Source: Palsa-965 sp044448685
Lineage (GTDB): Bacteria; Bacteroidota; Bacteroidia; Palsa-965
Reading direction: 5' to 3'
Assembly (NCBI GenBank): GCA_044448685.1
Contig: JBIOHC010000003.1
Span: 1-64,000, forward strand
Length of the DNA: 64,000 nt
In this document: positions 53,067 to 62,335 of the stretch, piece after piece
Layout: every line of letters starts with the position of its first letter
How positions within the stretch are numbered: position 1 is the stretch's first letter
Notes under the pieces: generated by a model
Database searches by the model: none
The model's input: only the letters and a program-made list of their open reading frames with translations
Told to the model about the DNA's origin: nothing
Translations under genes and position numbers: made by a program

Positions 53067-54941
53067 ATGGCTAAGATGCTGAAATTGCTCCCCCGGAATC
53101 TGGTTTCCTTTATTACGGCAATCCTTGTTTGTTCCATACTTATTTGGGGGAAATGCAACAATAATTTCAAGGATAAGGTGAGCCTTGCAATCACCTGGGA
53201 TATTTATGGATATTACCTCTACCTCCCTTCTGTTTTTATTTACCACGACCCTGATCTGGAAAACAAAGTCTGGCTCGACAAGATTCAGAGCCAATACCCC
53301 TCCTCTTCATATATATATCAATACAGTCTCACCAAGGTCAACCGCCGGGTCAATACCTATCCGATGGGGCTTGCTATTTTTTATACCCCCGCGTTTCTGA
53401 TAGGACATACAATAGCCAGGATTGCAGGTTTTCCGGCCGACGGATTTTCACCCCCCTACCAATGGGCCCTGGTTATTTCATCCATGCTATTCTTTTGCCT
53501 GGCTATTTTTTTGCTGCGCCGGTTATTGCTGCACCTCTTTCCCGACCTCCTCACTTCCGTTCTGATCGTACTGGTATGTTTGGGAACCAATTATTTTTTT
53601 GAGGCCGGGCTGGACAGCACCATGCCTCACAACTATATGTTTGTTCTCAATTGCCTGCTCATTCTCTTCACTATGCGCTGGCATGAAACCTTTCATATCA
53701 GGTATGCCATCTTTCTTGCCTTTACCCTGGGGTTGGCAACTATTTCCAGGCCTACCGAACTCATCTGGATCCTGGTTCCCATATTTTGGGGGGTATCCGA
53801 TAAAACGTCTTTTCATGGCAAACTTACCATGCTTCGCACACATTTCCTGCAAGTCATTGCATTCGGTGTCGTACTTATCCTTACCGGACTCCCACAGCTC
53901 CTTTACTGGAAATGGTGTTCCGGTTACTGGTTTTCATACAATCACACAGAGCATTTTGCGTTTACCGAACCCTTCACCTGGGATTTTTTGTTCAGCTATA
54001 AAAAAGGCTGGCTGGTGTATACTCCCCTCATGATTTTTTCTTTACTCGGATTTTATTCCCTGTACCGCAATCGCCGTGATCTCTTCTATCCTTTCCTGAT
54101 CTTTATCACAATTAATATTTATGTGCTGTCGAGCTGGGAATGCTGGTGGTATGCCTCCAGCTTCGGACAACGTCCAATGGTCGAATCGTATCCCTTACTT
54201 GCTATTCCGCTTGGATTTTTAATTGCTACGGCTTGGAAAAAAGGATGGCTTGTTCGGGGCTCCTGTTTGTTACTGCTATCCGCCACCCTGATACTTAATC
54301 TTTTTCAAACCTGGCAGGTAACTGACGGTCTGCTTGATTTGCAGCGTATGACCAGTTCCTATTACTGGAAGATATTTGGGAAAACGAGTGTGTCGAATGA
54401 AGACCGGGACAAGTATTTGGAATTGGACAGGGGTGACTGGCATGGGGCTTTTACCGGAAAGGAAGCTGACTTCAGCAAGAAAGTCATTTTCTTCAGAGGG
54501 TATGAAGATCCTTGTTCTGATACAGATATGCATTATGTAACAGATACGATTCATTATGAAGGCAGGAAGGCGCTCAAAATCCAGAGTCCCAATATTTTTG
54601 CATCTGGTATCAGAAGGCCTTATAATGACCTAACCGGACACAGACATGTCTGGATCAGGATGACAGCTGCGGTTTATCCGGTTACCGGCCTTGACTTCAA
54701 AAATATTGGGTTTGTTGCCTCTATTGAAAGCAAGGGCCGGGCTATCGATTATGTTACCTATGATATGGAACAGGCGAAAGCCAAAGCAGGTCAGTGGAAC
54801 CTAGTATGTTTTGACTACATGACACCAAGCCTCTTTTACAGAAGCGACAAGGTTGACCTCTATTTCATGAATCTGGGGAAGGATCCCGTATTCATAGATA
54901 ATCTGAAATTCGAACTTTGGGAGCCAAAGGACGAACCCTGA
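53067..54941 (+). CDS. polytopic GT-C-like membrane protein with C-terminal soluble domain
   Basis: A 624-residue protein. About eleven or twelve membrane helices (residues 10-430) with large loops, including DIYGYYLYLPSVFIYHD after helix 1 and the motif SRPTELIWILVP, resemble the GT-C fold of lipid-linked-sugar glycosyltransferases (PMT/GT39-like), although the usual DE/DD motif in the first loop is replaced by WDIYGYYLYLP. The last 170 residues are soluble, include VIFFRGYEDPCSD and VDLYFMNLGKDPVFIDNLKFEL, and look like a jelly-roll/carbohydrate-binding-type domain. The substrate is unknown. The gene is monocistronic; its start is set by the -7 box. Confidence 0.72.
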   Translation: MAKMLKLLPRNLVSFITAILVCSILIWGKCNNNFKDKVSLAITWDIYGYYLYLPSVFIYHDPDLENKVWLDKIQSQYPSSSYIYQYSLTKVNRRVNTYPMGLAIFYTPAFLIGHTIARIAGFPADGFSPPYQWALVISSMLFFCLAIFLLRRLLLHLFPDLLTSVLIVLVCLGTNYFFEAGLDSTMPHNYMFVLNCLLILFTMRWHETFHIRYAIFLAFTLGLATISRPTELIWILVPIFWGVSDKTSFHGKLTMLRTHFLQVIAFGVVLILTGLPQLLYWKWCSGYWFSYNHTEHFAFTEPFTWDFLFSYKKGWLVYTPLMIFSLLGFYSLYRNRRDLFYPFLIFITINIYVLSSWECWWYASSFGQRPMVESYPLLAIPLGFLIATAWKKGWLVRGSCLLLLSATLILNLFQTWQVTDGLLDLQRMTSSYYWKIFGKTSVSNEDRDKYLELDRGDWHGAFTGKEADFSKKVIFFRGYEDPCSDTDMHYVTDTIHYEGRKALKIQSPNIFASGIRRPYNDLTGHRHVWIRMTAAVYPVTGLDFKNIGFVASIESKGRAIDYVTYDMEQAKAKAGQWNLVCFDYMTPSLFYRSDKVDLYFMNLGKDPVFIDNLKFELWEPKDEP

Positions 54942-54963
54942 TCCTGATTTTCAAAATCCGGAA

Positions 54964-54998
54964 TTTGATCCGGCATTACGTGAATTATTCTATATTTG
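54964..54998 (+). promoter_or_regulatory. promoter of the 178-aa lipoprotein gene
   Basis: TTTG (54964-54967) and TATATTTG (54991-54998) with a 23-nt spacer. The in-frame TTG at 54996 is part of the box and cannot be the start. Confidence 0.65.
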
Positions 54999-55022
54999 CT
55001 CAAACAAACCAAATTCCTTCCC

Positions 55023-55559
55023 ATGAAAAACGTCGCTTTCCTGATGGCAATAGGTACCGCTCTTTTATTCAACAGCTGCGGACCTAAAAAACCGGATGCC
55101 ATAGAGGTTCCTAAAGGCTTTCAACTTGTTGATCTGAATCCTTATGGTTTTTCAGCAAGTATCATTGTTCCCGATTCTATCACTGTACAAGGACAGCTTG
55201 AAATAAAGCAATCGGCCGGTGTGGAAATAAAACGCGGGAAAGCATTTGATATCGTCATCAATACCGCCGAAGGCGAACTGGCCGATATGACCAAACAGAA
55301 ATCCTTTATCAATGCCGAAGAACCTAAGAAAGTAAAACGCTGGATCCTGGATGAACCGACAGCTATCACCTATGAGCAGCAAATTGCCGACCTGAAACCG
55401 GAAGTTCATATATACTGTATCATGCAGATCGGGAATATGAAATATGCCGTTACAGATAACCACAACGGAGAAGATACCTTTAATGAAACCAATGCCAAAA
55501 TGATGATGGATGCAGCTAAATCTATCAAGGCAATGGAAGCTCCTAAGAAACCTAATTAA
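55023..55559 (+). CDS. small lipoprotein, function unknown
   Basis: A 178-residue protein with signal peptide and lipobox FNSC (Cys19, MKNVAFLMAIGTALLFNSC), followed by a domain with regular beta-strands (FSASIIVPDSITVQGQLEIK, VHIYCIMQIGNMKYAVTDNH) and a helical Lys-rich tail. No family recognised. It has its own promoter, and its stop codon overlaps the convergent lipoprotein gene by 8 nt. Layout recalls the lipoprotein at 5039-5596. Confidence 0.75.
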   Translation: MKNVAFLMAIGTALLFNSCGPKKPDAIEVPKGFQLVDLNPYGFSASIIVPDSITVQGQLEIKQSAGVEIKRGKAFDIVINTAEGELADMTKQKSFINAEEPKKVKRWILDEPTAITYEQQIADLKPEVHIYCIMQIGNMKYAVTDNHNGEDTFNETNAKMMMDAAKSIKAMEAPKKPN

Positions 55560-55971
55560 CACGCTTCATATTATACCGCATCTTCTTCCCCGGTACCCAT
55601 ACCGAGATAGTGTCAGCTGAAACCCGGATGATATAAAAAAGGGATGTGATTACCTTGCGTTCCTTTTCATCTGAATGGAGAGGCACTTCCTGATAGCATT
55701 CCAGAAGTCCGTCTTCCTTATCCTGTTTCCATTCATACCGGTAGGCAAACCTGGTTTTTTCGGGTGAATAGGAAATGATCACAGAATCGGGAGTGAACTG
55801 CAAATTCATTTCCGTACTGTCTTTACGGATAGCCCATTTCCCGAGAACGGCTTTCTGATTAACAGGGTTATGACAGGCCGGAATTCCGAGCAGCAACAAA
55901 ACAGCAATCCAGACAGGAAACGGTGGCAAATAAAAATGCCTTACCGGAAACGATTGTTTCCGGTAAGGCAT
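55552..55971 (-). CDS. putative lipoprotein downstream of typA
   Basis: A 139-residue reading from the ATG at 55971, or 125 residues from the TTG at 55929. The segment PVWIAVLLLLGIPACHNP is a lipoprotein signal (lipobox GIPAC) and the rest is a small beta-rich domain (KAVLGKWAIRKDSTEMNLQF, a lipocalin-like pattern). The ATG lies at the first base of the hairpin that terminates typA (55936-55971), so either the real start is the later TTG or translation begins within the terminator stem. Expression may thus depend on read-through from typA. Confidence 0.6.
   Translation of the reverse strand: MPYRKQSFPVRHFYLPPFPVWIAVLLLLGIPACHNPVNQKAVLGKWAIRKDSTEMNLQFTPDSVIISYSPEKTRFAYRYEWKQDKEDGLLECYQEVPLHSDEKERKVITSLFYIIRVSADTISVWVPGKKMRYNMKRVN
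55936..55971 (-). terminator. terminator of typA, overlapping the next gene's start
   Basis: A perfect 15-bp stem (55936-55950 with 55957-55971) closes a 6-nt loop, followed on the minus strand by TTTTTATTTG. It lies 16 nt after the typA stop. Confidence 0.85.
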
Positions 55972-55987
55972 GATAGTAACAGAATCC

Positions 55988-57808
55988 TTACTGAGCTTCG
56001 AGGCTCTTGGATTGGCGTTTACGAATATTTTCATCGAGATGAATTTTCCGCATCCGGATGGATTTGGGCGTTATCTCCACATATTCATCACCCTGAATAT
56101 ATTCCATTGCTTCTTCAAGTGAGAAATTGATTTTGGGTGCAATACGTACTTTTTCATCACTTCCGGAAGCACGCATATTCGTGAGTTTCTTTTCTGTACA
56201 AAGGTTGATGACCAGATCATCCGGACGGATATGTTCTCCGATAATCTGACCCATATACACTTCATCACCGGCATCAATAAAGAATTTGCCACGATCCTGC
56301 AGTTTATCAATAGAATATGCAGATGTTGAACCGAGCTCCTTGGAAATAAGTACTCCGGCATTTCTGCCCGGGATCGGACCTTTCCAGGGTTCGTAGGCTT
56401 TGAAACGGTGGGCCATGATAGCTTCACCGGCAGTGGCTGTAAGAATATTGTTACGCAAACCGATGATACCACGGGCCGGAATATCAAATTCAAGATGCAG
56501 TAAATCACCTTTGGGTTCCATAACAAGCATATCACCTTTACGCTGGCTTACCAGCTCTATCACCTTCCCTGAACTTTCTTCCGGAACATCAATGGTCAGT
56601 ATTTCCATCGGTTCATGTTTCACCCCATCCACTTCTTTGATAATAACCTGTGGCTGCCCAAGCTGAAGTTCATACCCCTCACGGCGCATTGTTTCAATCA
56701 GGATAGAAAGGTGCAGAATACCTCTGCCATATACCAGATAAGAGTCAGGTGAAGTGGTTTCTTCCAGGCGCATAGCCAGGTTCTTCTCCAATTCCTTGAA
56801 TAAGCGGTCGCGCAGGTGACGGGAAGTCACGAATTTCCCTTCCTTACCGAAGAAGGGGGAGGTATTGATGGTAAAGAGCATACTCATGGTAGGCTCATCA
56901 ATTGGAATAGGTATAAGACCTTCCGGATTCTCAAAATCAGCAATGGTATCACCGATTTCAAATCCTTCAATACCGGTAATGGCTACTATTTCACCAGCTT
57001 TTACTTCTTCAGCCTTTTTCTTTTCAAGTCCTTCAAACGTGTAAAGCTCCTTGATACGGCTTTTTATCACTGTTCCGTTTCGCTTAACAAGTGAAACAGG
57101 GAAGTTTTCTTTTATAGTGCCGCGGAAAACCCGTCCAACGGCAATCCGTCCTACGAATGTGGAGTAGTCCAGCGAGGTGATCTGCAACTGAAGGGATCCT
57201 TCATTCATCGGTGCCGGTGGCACATAATCAATGATACGGTCAAGCAGATAACTGATATCGGTAGTTGGTGTTTTCCAGTCGGCTCCCATCCACCCATGTT
57301 TGGATGAACCATAAACGGTTACGAAACTGAGCTGATCTTCTGTTGCACCGAGGTTAAAGAACAGGTCAAATACCTGGTCATGTACTTCATCGGGACGACA
57401 ATTCGGTTTATCCACTTTATTGATCACCAATATTGCTTTCTTTCCCTGTTGCAATGCTTTCTGGAGTACAAAACGGGTTTGAGGCATCGCACCTTCAAAG
57501 GCATCTACCAGCAGGATTACCCCATCGGCCATATTCAGCACCCGTTCCACTTCACCTCCAAAGTCGGCGTGACCGGGAGTATCAATGATATTGATCTTGT
57601 GGTCTTTATAACGAACGGAAACGTTCTTGGCAAGGATGGTAATACCCCTTTCCCTTTCCAGGTCGTTATTATCAAGGATCAATTCTCCTTTGTCCTGGTT
57701 ATCCCTGAACAATTTGCCCTGTAAGAGCATTTTATCAACCAGGGTCGTTTTCCCATGGTCAACGTGTGCGATAATCGCGACATTTCTTATTTTTTGCATA
57801 GTCTCCAT
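55988..57808 (-). CDS. typA: ribosome-associated GTPase TypA/BipA
   Basis: A 606-residue translational GTPase of the EF-G class that binds ribosomes and aids large-subunit assembly under stress. G1 AHVDHGKTTLVDKML, G2 RGITI, G3 DTPGHADFGGEV, G4 NKVDKPNCR are intact in the first 140 residues; domain II (about 200-290), EF-G-like domains III and V, and the TypA-specific C-terminal domain (from about 480, RNAGVLISKELGSTSAYSI) follow. A second ATG, three codons downstream at 57799, is possible. Monocistronic, from a -7 box at 57837-57830, with a strong terminator. Confidence 0.97.
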   Translation of the reverse strand: METMQKIRNVAIIAHVDHGKTTLVDKMLLQGKLFRDNQDKGELILDNNDLERERGITILAKNVSVRYKDHKINIIDTPGHADFGGEVERVLNMADGVILLVDAFEGAMPQTRFVLQKALQQGKKAILVINKVDKPNCRPDEVHDQVFDLFFNLGATEDQLSFVTVYGSSKHGWMGADWKTPTTDISYLLDRIIDYVPPAPMNEGSLQLQITSLDYSTFVGRIAVGRVFRGTIKENFPVSLVKRNGTVIKSRIKELYTFEGLEKKKAEEVKAGEIVAITGIEGFEIGDTIADFENPEGLIPIPIDEPTMSMLFTINTSPFFGKEGKFVTSRHLRDRLFKELEKNLAMRLEETTSPDSYLVYGRGILHLSILIETMRREGYELQLGQPQVIIKEVDGVKHEPMEILTIDVPEESSGKVIELVSQRKGDMLVMEPKGDLLHLEFDIPARGIIGLRNNILTATAGEAIMAHRFKAYEPWKGPIPGRNAGVLISKELGSTSAYSIDKLQDRGKFFIDAGDEVYMGQIIGEHIRPDDLVINLCTEKKLTNMRASGSDEKVRIAPKINFSLEEAMEYIQGDEYVEITPKSIRMRKIHLDENIRKRQSKSLEAQ

Positions 57809-57829
57809 AGCCTTTCCTCAAATAAGCCG

Positions 57830-57837
57830 CAAAGGTA
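57830..57837 (-). promoter_or_regulatory. -7 box of typA
   Basis: Minus strand TACCTTTG, starting transcription near 57825 and leaving about 17 nt of leader. Confidence 0.55.
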
Positions 57838-57877
57838 CTAATTTATGGGACATAGAGAGGGGATAACCTATTCTTAA

Positions 57878-58825
57878 CTATTGATAATACTCGCCTGAAG
57901 TCATAGGAGAGAGTATATGGAGCAAGGAATCATTGATGATTATTCTCGATTTTGTGAAGTGATTCCCCTTTTTATCGCTTGTTTTATGCATAATAATGGG
58001 AAATTGAAGGGTTTGATAGAAAGAAGTGTCTTCTTTGAACCAGCCCGTTTCCCTGTCACCTGATTTCAAACGCCCCGGTATCCAGTGAAGTCCTTTATAT
58101 ACGAGCAGGTTATAATCCCCATCGGGAAGGCTATACATATTATAGCTTTCTCTGGAACGTATAAACTCATTCCGCATTTTCCGGGCCGGGCTTTCTTTTT
58201 CGACCAGGCAAACCACCACATCCTGTTTCAGCTTATTGACGAGAAAAAGAGCGTTCTGACTCCGTTCGTCATACACTCCTTCTCCAAAAATACTGTCATA
58301 GGGTGAGTCAGCGGTATGGATATCGCGTTTTTCTTTTTCAATAGCCTGTGCCCTCAGGTATGCATCTTTGTGCTTTTCAACGAAATCCCTGATTTTGAGC
58401 TCCCGTTGTGATTTATCCCCGTTATAGTTCAATGCAAACAAAATGATGAGCAGGATAGAGATTCCAACATAGATGGTCCGTTTGCGGTATGCTTCTGAAA
58501 CAGCAATCTTGTTTTGACGATGTCTGTTTAATGCTTCCCGTCTCAGGTATTCCTTCTTAGGATCCTCTGCCTGTGGCTGGGCTTGACGTCCTTTGGATGC
58601 ATAGTCTGCTCCTCCATACATTAGCTTGAAGTCATATTTCTTCCGGTCCATATCATCCGAAAGTGTCTGATAGGCCCTGCTTATTTCCTTGAACCGTTCT
58701 TCGGCCTGGTGATTACCGGGGTTACGGTCGGGGTGGAATTGTTTAGCCAGACTCCGGTAAGCCAGCTTGATTTCTTCAGCTGATGCCTGCCTGCTTACAC
58801 CGAGTATCTGGTAGTAGTCCTTCAT
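57878..58825 (-). CDS. membrane-anchored J-domain protein
   Basis: A 315-residue protein. Residues 2-66 form a DnaJ domain with the HPD tripeptide at 31-33 (LAKQFHPDRNPGN), which stimulates Hsp70 ATPase activity. A Lys/Arg-rich linker leads to a single membrane helix (about 112-132, YVGISILLIILFALNY) and a C-terminal domain of about 180 residues with no recognised fold (LVNKLKQDVVVCLVEKESP, DGDYNLLVYKGLHWIPGR). There is no Gly/Phe region or zinc-finger domain, so it is a specialised type C J-protein that would recruit DnaK to the membrane face. Confidence 0.87.
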   Translation of the reverse strand: MKDYYQILGVSRQASAEEIKLAYRSLAKQFHPDRNPGNHQAEERFKEISRAYQTLSDDMDRKKYDFKLMYGGADYASKGRQAQPQAEDPKKEYLRREALNRHRQNKIAVSEAYRKRTIYVGISILLIILFALNYNGDKSQRELKIRDFVEKHKDAYLRAQAIEKEKRDIHTADSPYDSIFGEGVYDERSQNALFLVNKLKQDVVVCLVEKESPARKMRNEFIRSRESYNMYSLPDGDYNLLVYKGLHWIPGRLKSGDRETGWFKEDTSFYQTLQFPIIMHKTSDKKGNHFTKSRIIINDSLLHILSPMTSGEYYQ

Positions 58826-58910
58826 TGGCTATTCTAAAGATAAGGATTTAGGATTAGGGATTAGGGATTTAGGATTTATGTGATTGAAGAAACTAATCCG
58901 TTTGAAGAGG

Positions 58911-58918
58911 TATCTTTG
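58911..58918 (+). promoter_or_regulatory. -7 box inside the long EamA reading frame
   Basis: TATCTTTG. Transcription would begin near 58922, which excludes the GTG at 58880 and favours a start at TTG 58940. Confidence 0.45.
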
Positions 58919-58939
58919 ACCCTTATAAGATCAAAACGC

Positions 58940-59854
58940 TTGGGCAAGTATAAAAATTACGTCTTACTTCATTTTATCGTCTTTATCTGGGGGTGGACAG
59001 CCATTCTTGGCAAGCTGATTACCGTAAGTGCGTTCGATCTTACCTGGTACCGTACACTAATAGCAGCTCTTGCCATTTTTGTTTTTCTGAAACTGAAAGG
59101 CATCTCCTTACATACCACCAAACAAGGTCTTATCAGGTTTTTCGGGGTAGGTGCTGTAGTAGCCTTGCACTGGATCTTTTTTTATGAAGCCGTCAAAATC
59201 AATGTATCATTAGGGCTTGTCTGTTTCTCCTCCGGCACCTTCTTCGTTTCCCTGCTTGAACCTCTGTTTTACAAACGCCGTATTGTCGGTTATGAAGTAT
59301 TGATCGGTTTGCTTGTCTTCTCTGTCATCTTTCTCATTTCCGATACCACACTACCCCCTCAGGAAGGTTTACACTATTTGCTTCAACAGTATCTCAGCCC
59401 CAATCAGGCTGTAGTTATCTTTAGTTTGCTGGGAGCGTTCACCTCCGCTTTATTCGCTGTTTTCAACGGGATGCTTGTCAGAACCTATGATGCCAAAACA
59501 ATCACCTTTTATGAAATGGCAGGCGGTTTTCTTTTTATGAGTCTTTACTTTGTCTGCACCACTCATTTCAGCTCAGCCTTCTTCCATATAAGCGGAATGG
59601 ATATACTATGGCTGTTTATACTGAGTATTGCCTGTACGGCTTTTACGTTTGTTGCAAGTGTATCACTCATGAAGGAGTTAAGCCCCTATACTGTTGTACT
59701 TTCCGTTAACCTGGAACCTATTTATGGTATCATCCTGGCATGGCTTATTTTTGATGAAAAGATGGGAGGCCGTTTCTACCTGGAAGGGTTGTTGATCATG
59801 GCCCTGGTATTCGGAAACTCCCTGTTAAAAAGCCGTTATGGCAAGCCGGCCTGA
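58940..59854 (+). CDS. EamA/DMT-superfamily transporter
   Basis: A 304-residue inner-membrane protein with ten helices in two EamA repeats (first: LLHFIVFIWGWTAILGKLI; second: AVVIFSLLGAFTSALFAVFN, ending LEPIYGIILAWLIF). The family exports or imports metabolites such as amino acids or nucleotides; the substrate is unknown. The open frame extends up to a GTG at 58880, but those extra residues come from an AT-rich tandem repeat (GGATTTAGGATTAGGGATTA, 58840-58875) and the promoter box at 58911, so TTG 58940 just before the normal EamA N terminus is preferred. Start confidence is moderate. Confidence 0.85.
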   Translation: MGKYKNYVLLHFIVFIWGWTAILGKLITVSAFDLTWYRTLIAALAIFVFLKLKGISLHTTKQGLIRFFGVGAVVALHWIFFYEAVKINVSLGLVCFSSGTFFVSLLEPLFYKRRIVGYEVLIGLLVFSVIFLISDTTLPPQEGLHYLLQQYLSPNQAVVIFSLLGAFTSALFAVFNGMLVRTYDAKTITFYEMAGGFLFMSLYFVCTTHFSSAFFHISGMDILWLFILSIACTAFTFVASVSLMKELSPYTVVLSVNLEPIYGIILAWLIFDEKMGGRFYLEGLLIMALVFGNSLLKSRYGKPA

Positions 59855-59877
59855 GCGTTGTTCTGAGCCGAATTCCC

Positions 59878-59885
59878 TACCTTTG
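59878..59885 (+). promoter_or_regulatory. -7 box of ispG
   Basis: TACCTTTG with TTG at 59858-59860 (17-nt spacer), ending 5 nt before the ATG at 59891. Near-leaderless transcript. Confidence 0.55.
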
Positions 59886-59890
59886 TATTC

Positions 59891-61849
59891 ATGGCCCTGA
59901 TTAAACCATACTGTAACAGTCTTACCGTTTATTCCCGTTTTCTGACCCGTGAAGTGAAGGTTGGAAACATCGGAATAGGAGGCTCCAACCCTATCCGGAT
60001 TCAGAGTATGACCACAACCGATACAATGGATACTGAAAAAACGGTGGAACAAAGCATACGCATGATAGAAGCCGGATGCGAGTTGGTTCGTATCACCGCT
60101 CCAAGCATGAACGAAGCCCGTAACCTGGAACGGATAAAAAACGAATTAAGAAAAAGAGGATATATCACCCCACTTGTTGCCGATATACATTTTACCCCCA
60201 ATGCTGCCGAAGAAGCCGCACGCATCGTTGAAAAAGTAAGAGTCAACCCGGGTAATTATGCCGACAAAAAGAAATTCGAACACATTGATTATTCAGATTC
60301 CTCGTATGAAGCTGAAGTGGATCGTATCCGAAAACGATTCTCTCCCCTGGTAAAAATATGTAAGGAATATGGTACTGCCATGCGTATCGGAACAAACCAT
60401 GGTTCATTGAGCGACCGGATTCTGAGCCGCTACGGTGACACACCCGAAGGCATGGTCGAAAGCGCCATGGAATTCCTCCTCATTTGCGAAGAACAGAACT
60501 ATCACGACATTATTCTCTCCATGAAGGCCAGCAATACCCGGGTCATGGTTCAGGCCTACCGCCTGCTGGTTCAGCGTATGATGGAGAAAGGGCAGAACTA
60601 CCCTTTACATCTGGGTGTTACAGAAGCCGGTGAAGGAGAAGACGGACGTATCAAATCAGCTGCAGGCATCGGAACTTTACTCGAAGATGGCTTGGGTGAT
60701 ACCATCCGTGTTTCCCTGACCGAAGAACCAGAACTTGAGATTCCGGTTGCGAGGGATCTTGTGGCACGTTATCCACGCAAACCGAATAACCCTGTCTCTC
60801 TCCCGGAAGTAGCAATTCAAAACAATCAATGGGATCTGCCTTATGATCCTTATACCTACCAAAAGAGAGTAAGTACTGAACTTCTGCACATGGGTGGTGA
60901 ACAGGTACCCCGTGTTGTTGCAGATTTCAGCAAGGTTGAAAAAATCACACCAGCCTCCCTCTTTGCCTGTGGTTATACCTACTCCCCTGCTTTGGATAAA
61001 TGGCATATCAGCGATCAGGCTGCAGATTTCATTTATATAGAAGATCATGTGCTGGATTTTGAACTGCCTGGTACCCTAAAAGTGATTTATGCGGTAAGGC
61101 ATGATCTCAGGATTCGTTCCGCACCGAATCATTATCCGATTGTGACCTATCAAACTTATCTGGGAAACAAAGATGCATTTACCGGACCTGTTTTTGCCGT
61201 TACCTATGACCCGCTCTTACCGATTGAGGAACTGGACCCGAATGTTATCCTCGTATTGAATACCGGTGCCTTTGATACCCTGGCATCTTTGAGACGGGTT
61301 TTCATCCTGCTCGAACAACGGAATATTCCAAATCCGGTAATGATCTTATGGAAGAATAAGGAAGACTCTGCTGAAAAATATCTGCTGAATGCATCTACCG
61401 ATCTGGGAGGATTATTGCTGGATGGTTTCGGAGATGCCATCATGCTTCAGAACGATTCGGTTTATCCCGCTAAGGACCGCAATGCATTGGCTTTCGGAAT
61501 CCTTCAGGCATCCCGTTGCCGTATTTCCAAAACAGAATATATCTCCTGTCCTTCCTGCGGACGTACGCTCTTTGATCTCCAGGAAACCACCGCCAAAATC
61601 CGCAGCCGTACCAGTCACCTGAAAGGCGTCAAGATCGGTATCATGGGTTGTATCGTAAATGGCCCGGGTGAAATGGCTGATGCCGATTACGGATATGTTG
61701 GTACCGGAGTTGGCAAAATTACCCTCTACAAAGGCAAGGAAGTGGTGGAACGCAATATTGATTCGGAAAAAGCGGTAGATGCGCTTATTGAATTAATACG
61801 AAAGCATGGGGATTGGGTGGAGATGGTGGATATAAAAGAGGCACTCTAA
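59891..61849 (+). CDS. ispG: 4-hydroxy-3-methylbut-2-enyl-diphosphate synthase, long three-domain form
   Basis: A 652-residue iron-sulphur enzyme of the MEP pathway that reduces MEcPP to HMBPP for isoprenoid synthesis. The N-terminal TIM barrel (IGGSNPIRIQSMTTTDT, VRVNPGNYADK, LGVTEAGEGEDGRIKSA) is followed by a central insert (about 290-520) that is absent from E. coli-type enzymes but present in Bacteroidota, Chlamydiae and plants. The C-terminal domain holds the [4Fe-4S] ligands Cys553 and Cys556 (SCPSCGRTL) and Cys587 (MGCIVNGPGEMADADYGYVG). It shows that this organism uses the MEP route. Confidence 0.97.
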   Translation: MALIKPYCNSLTVYSRFLTREVKVGNIGIGGSNPIRIQSMTTTDTMDTEKTVEQSIRMIEAGCELVRITAPSMNEARNLERIKNELRKRGYITPLVADIHFTPNAAEEAARIVEKVRVNPGNYADKKKFEHIDYSDSSYEAEVDRIRKRFSPLVKICKEYGTAMRIGTNHGSLSDRILSRYGDTPEGMVESAMEFLLICEEQNYHDIILSMKASNTRVMVQAYRLLVQRMMEKGQNYPLHLGVTEAGEGEDGRIKSAAGIGTLLEDGLGDTIRVSLTEEPELEIPVARDLVARYPRKPNNPVSLPEVAIQNNQWDLPYDPYTYQKRVSTELLHMGGEQVPRVVADFSKVEKITPASLFACGYTYSPALDKWHISDQAADFIYIEDHVLDFELPGTLKVIYAVRHDLRIRSAPNHYPIVTYQTYLGNKDAFTGPVFAVTYDPLLPIEELDPNVILVLNTGAFDTLASLRRVFILLEQRNIPNPVMILWKNKEDSAEKYLLNASTDLGGLLLDGFGDAIMLQNDSVYPAKDRNALAFGILQASRCRISKTEYISCPSCGRTLFDLQETTAKIRSRTSHLKGVKIGIMGCIVNGPGEMADADYGYVGTGVGKITLYKGKEVVERNIDSEKAVDALIELIRKHGDWVEMVDIKEAL

Positions 61850-61851
61850 GC

Positions 61852-61891
61852 AAGGCGTAATAGAACGCGGATTTTCATGATCCTCATGATT
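61852..61891 (+). repeat. left arm of a 40-nt inverted repeat flanking the TA region
   Basis: Starts AAGGCGTAATAGAACGCGG and matches the reverse complement of 63103-63142 at 36 of 40 positions; all four differences are transitions. Together the arms bracket the hypothetical gene and the toxin-antitoxin pair. Confidence 0.75.
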
Positions 61892-61929
61892 AAATATGAT
61901 TCCTTTTTATCCGTGAAAATCATTCTACA

Positions 61930-62328
61930 ATGAAATTAGAATTCCTTTCTGATCTGACAGCCGGTGGTCGTTATAAACATGTAGTCTCCGAAAGGTTAGT
62001 TCGTCTGTATGACTTTAACCGTCAGGAAGCCACAAAACTCAGGGCGGCTATTCTTGAAGAGGTAATCACTCATCACAAAGCGCTTTCTTTATCCAGCCTG
62101 GATTTTATCCAATCCCTTAACTCCAATCTGACATTCCGGATTTCACACGAAAATGTCGGAATTACAACTACAGATGGAATGGTTCTGTTTCTGGACCAGA
62201 CCATAGAACAGTATAAGGAAATGCTAAATTTAATGGAGCCTTTTTGTGAATCGGAATCCAGTGGTTATCAATGGCTAATTGAAACCTGTGAAATTGATTT
62301 GCTGTTCTCTCCAGGTGGTACCTGGTAA
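61930..62328 (+). CDS. hypothetical protein, 132 aa
   Basis: A small soluble protein with no signal peptide. Blocks such as MKLEFLSDLTAGGRYKHVV, FNRQEATKLRAAILEEVI and LFSPGGTW are regular and look like a folded domain, but I do not recognise the family. It lies between the inverted-repeat arms and directly upstream of the toxin-antitoxin pair (58 nt), with no promoter box visible. A third TA-locus member or an unrelated cargo gene are both possible. Confidence 0.62.
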   Translation: MKLEFLSDLTAGGRYKHVVSERLVRLYDFNRQEATKLRAAILEEVITHHKALSLSSLDFIQSLNSNLTFRISHENVGITTTDGMVLFLDQTIEQYKEMLNLMEPFCESESSGYQWLIETCEIDLLFSPGGTW

Positions 62329-62335
62329 GGGGTTG

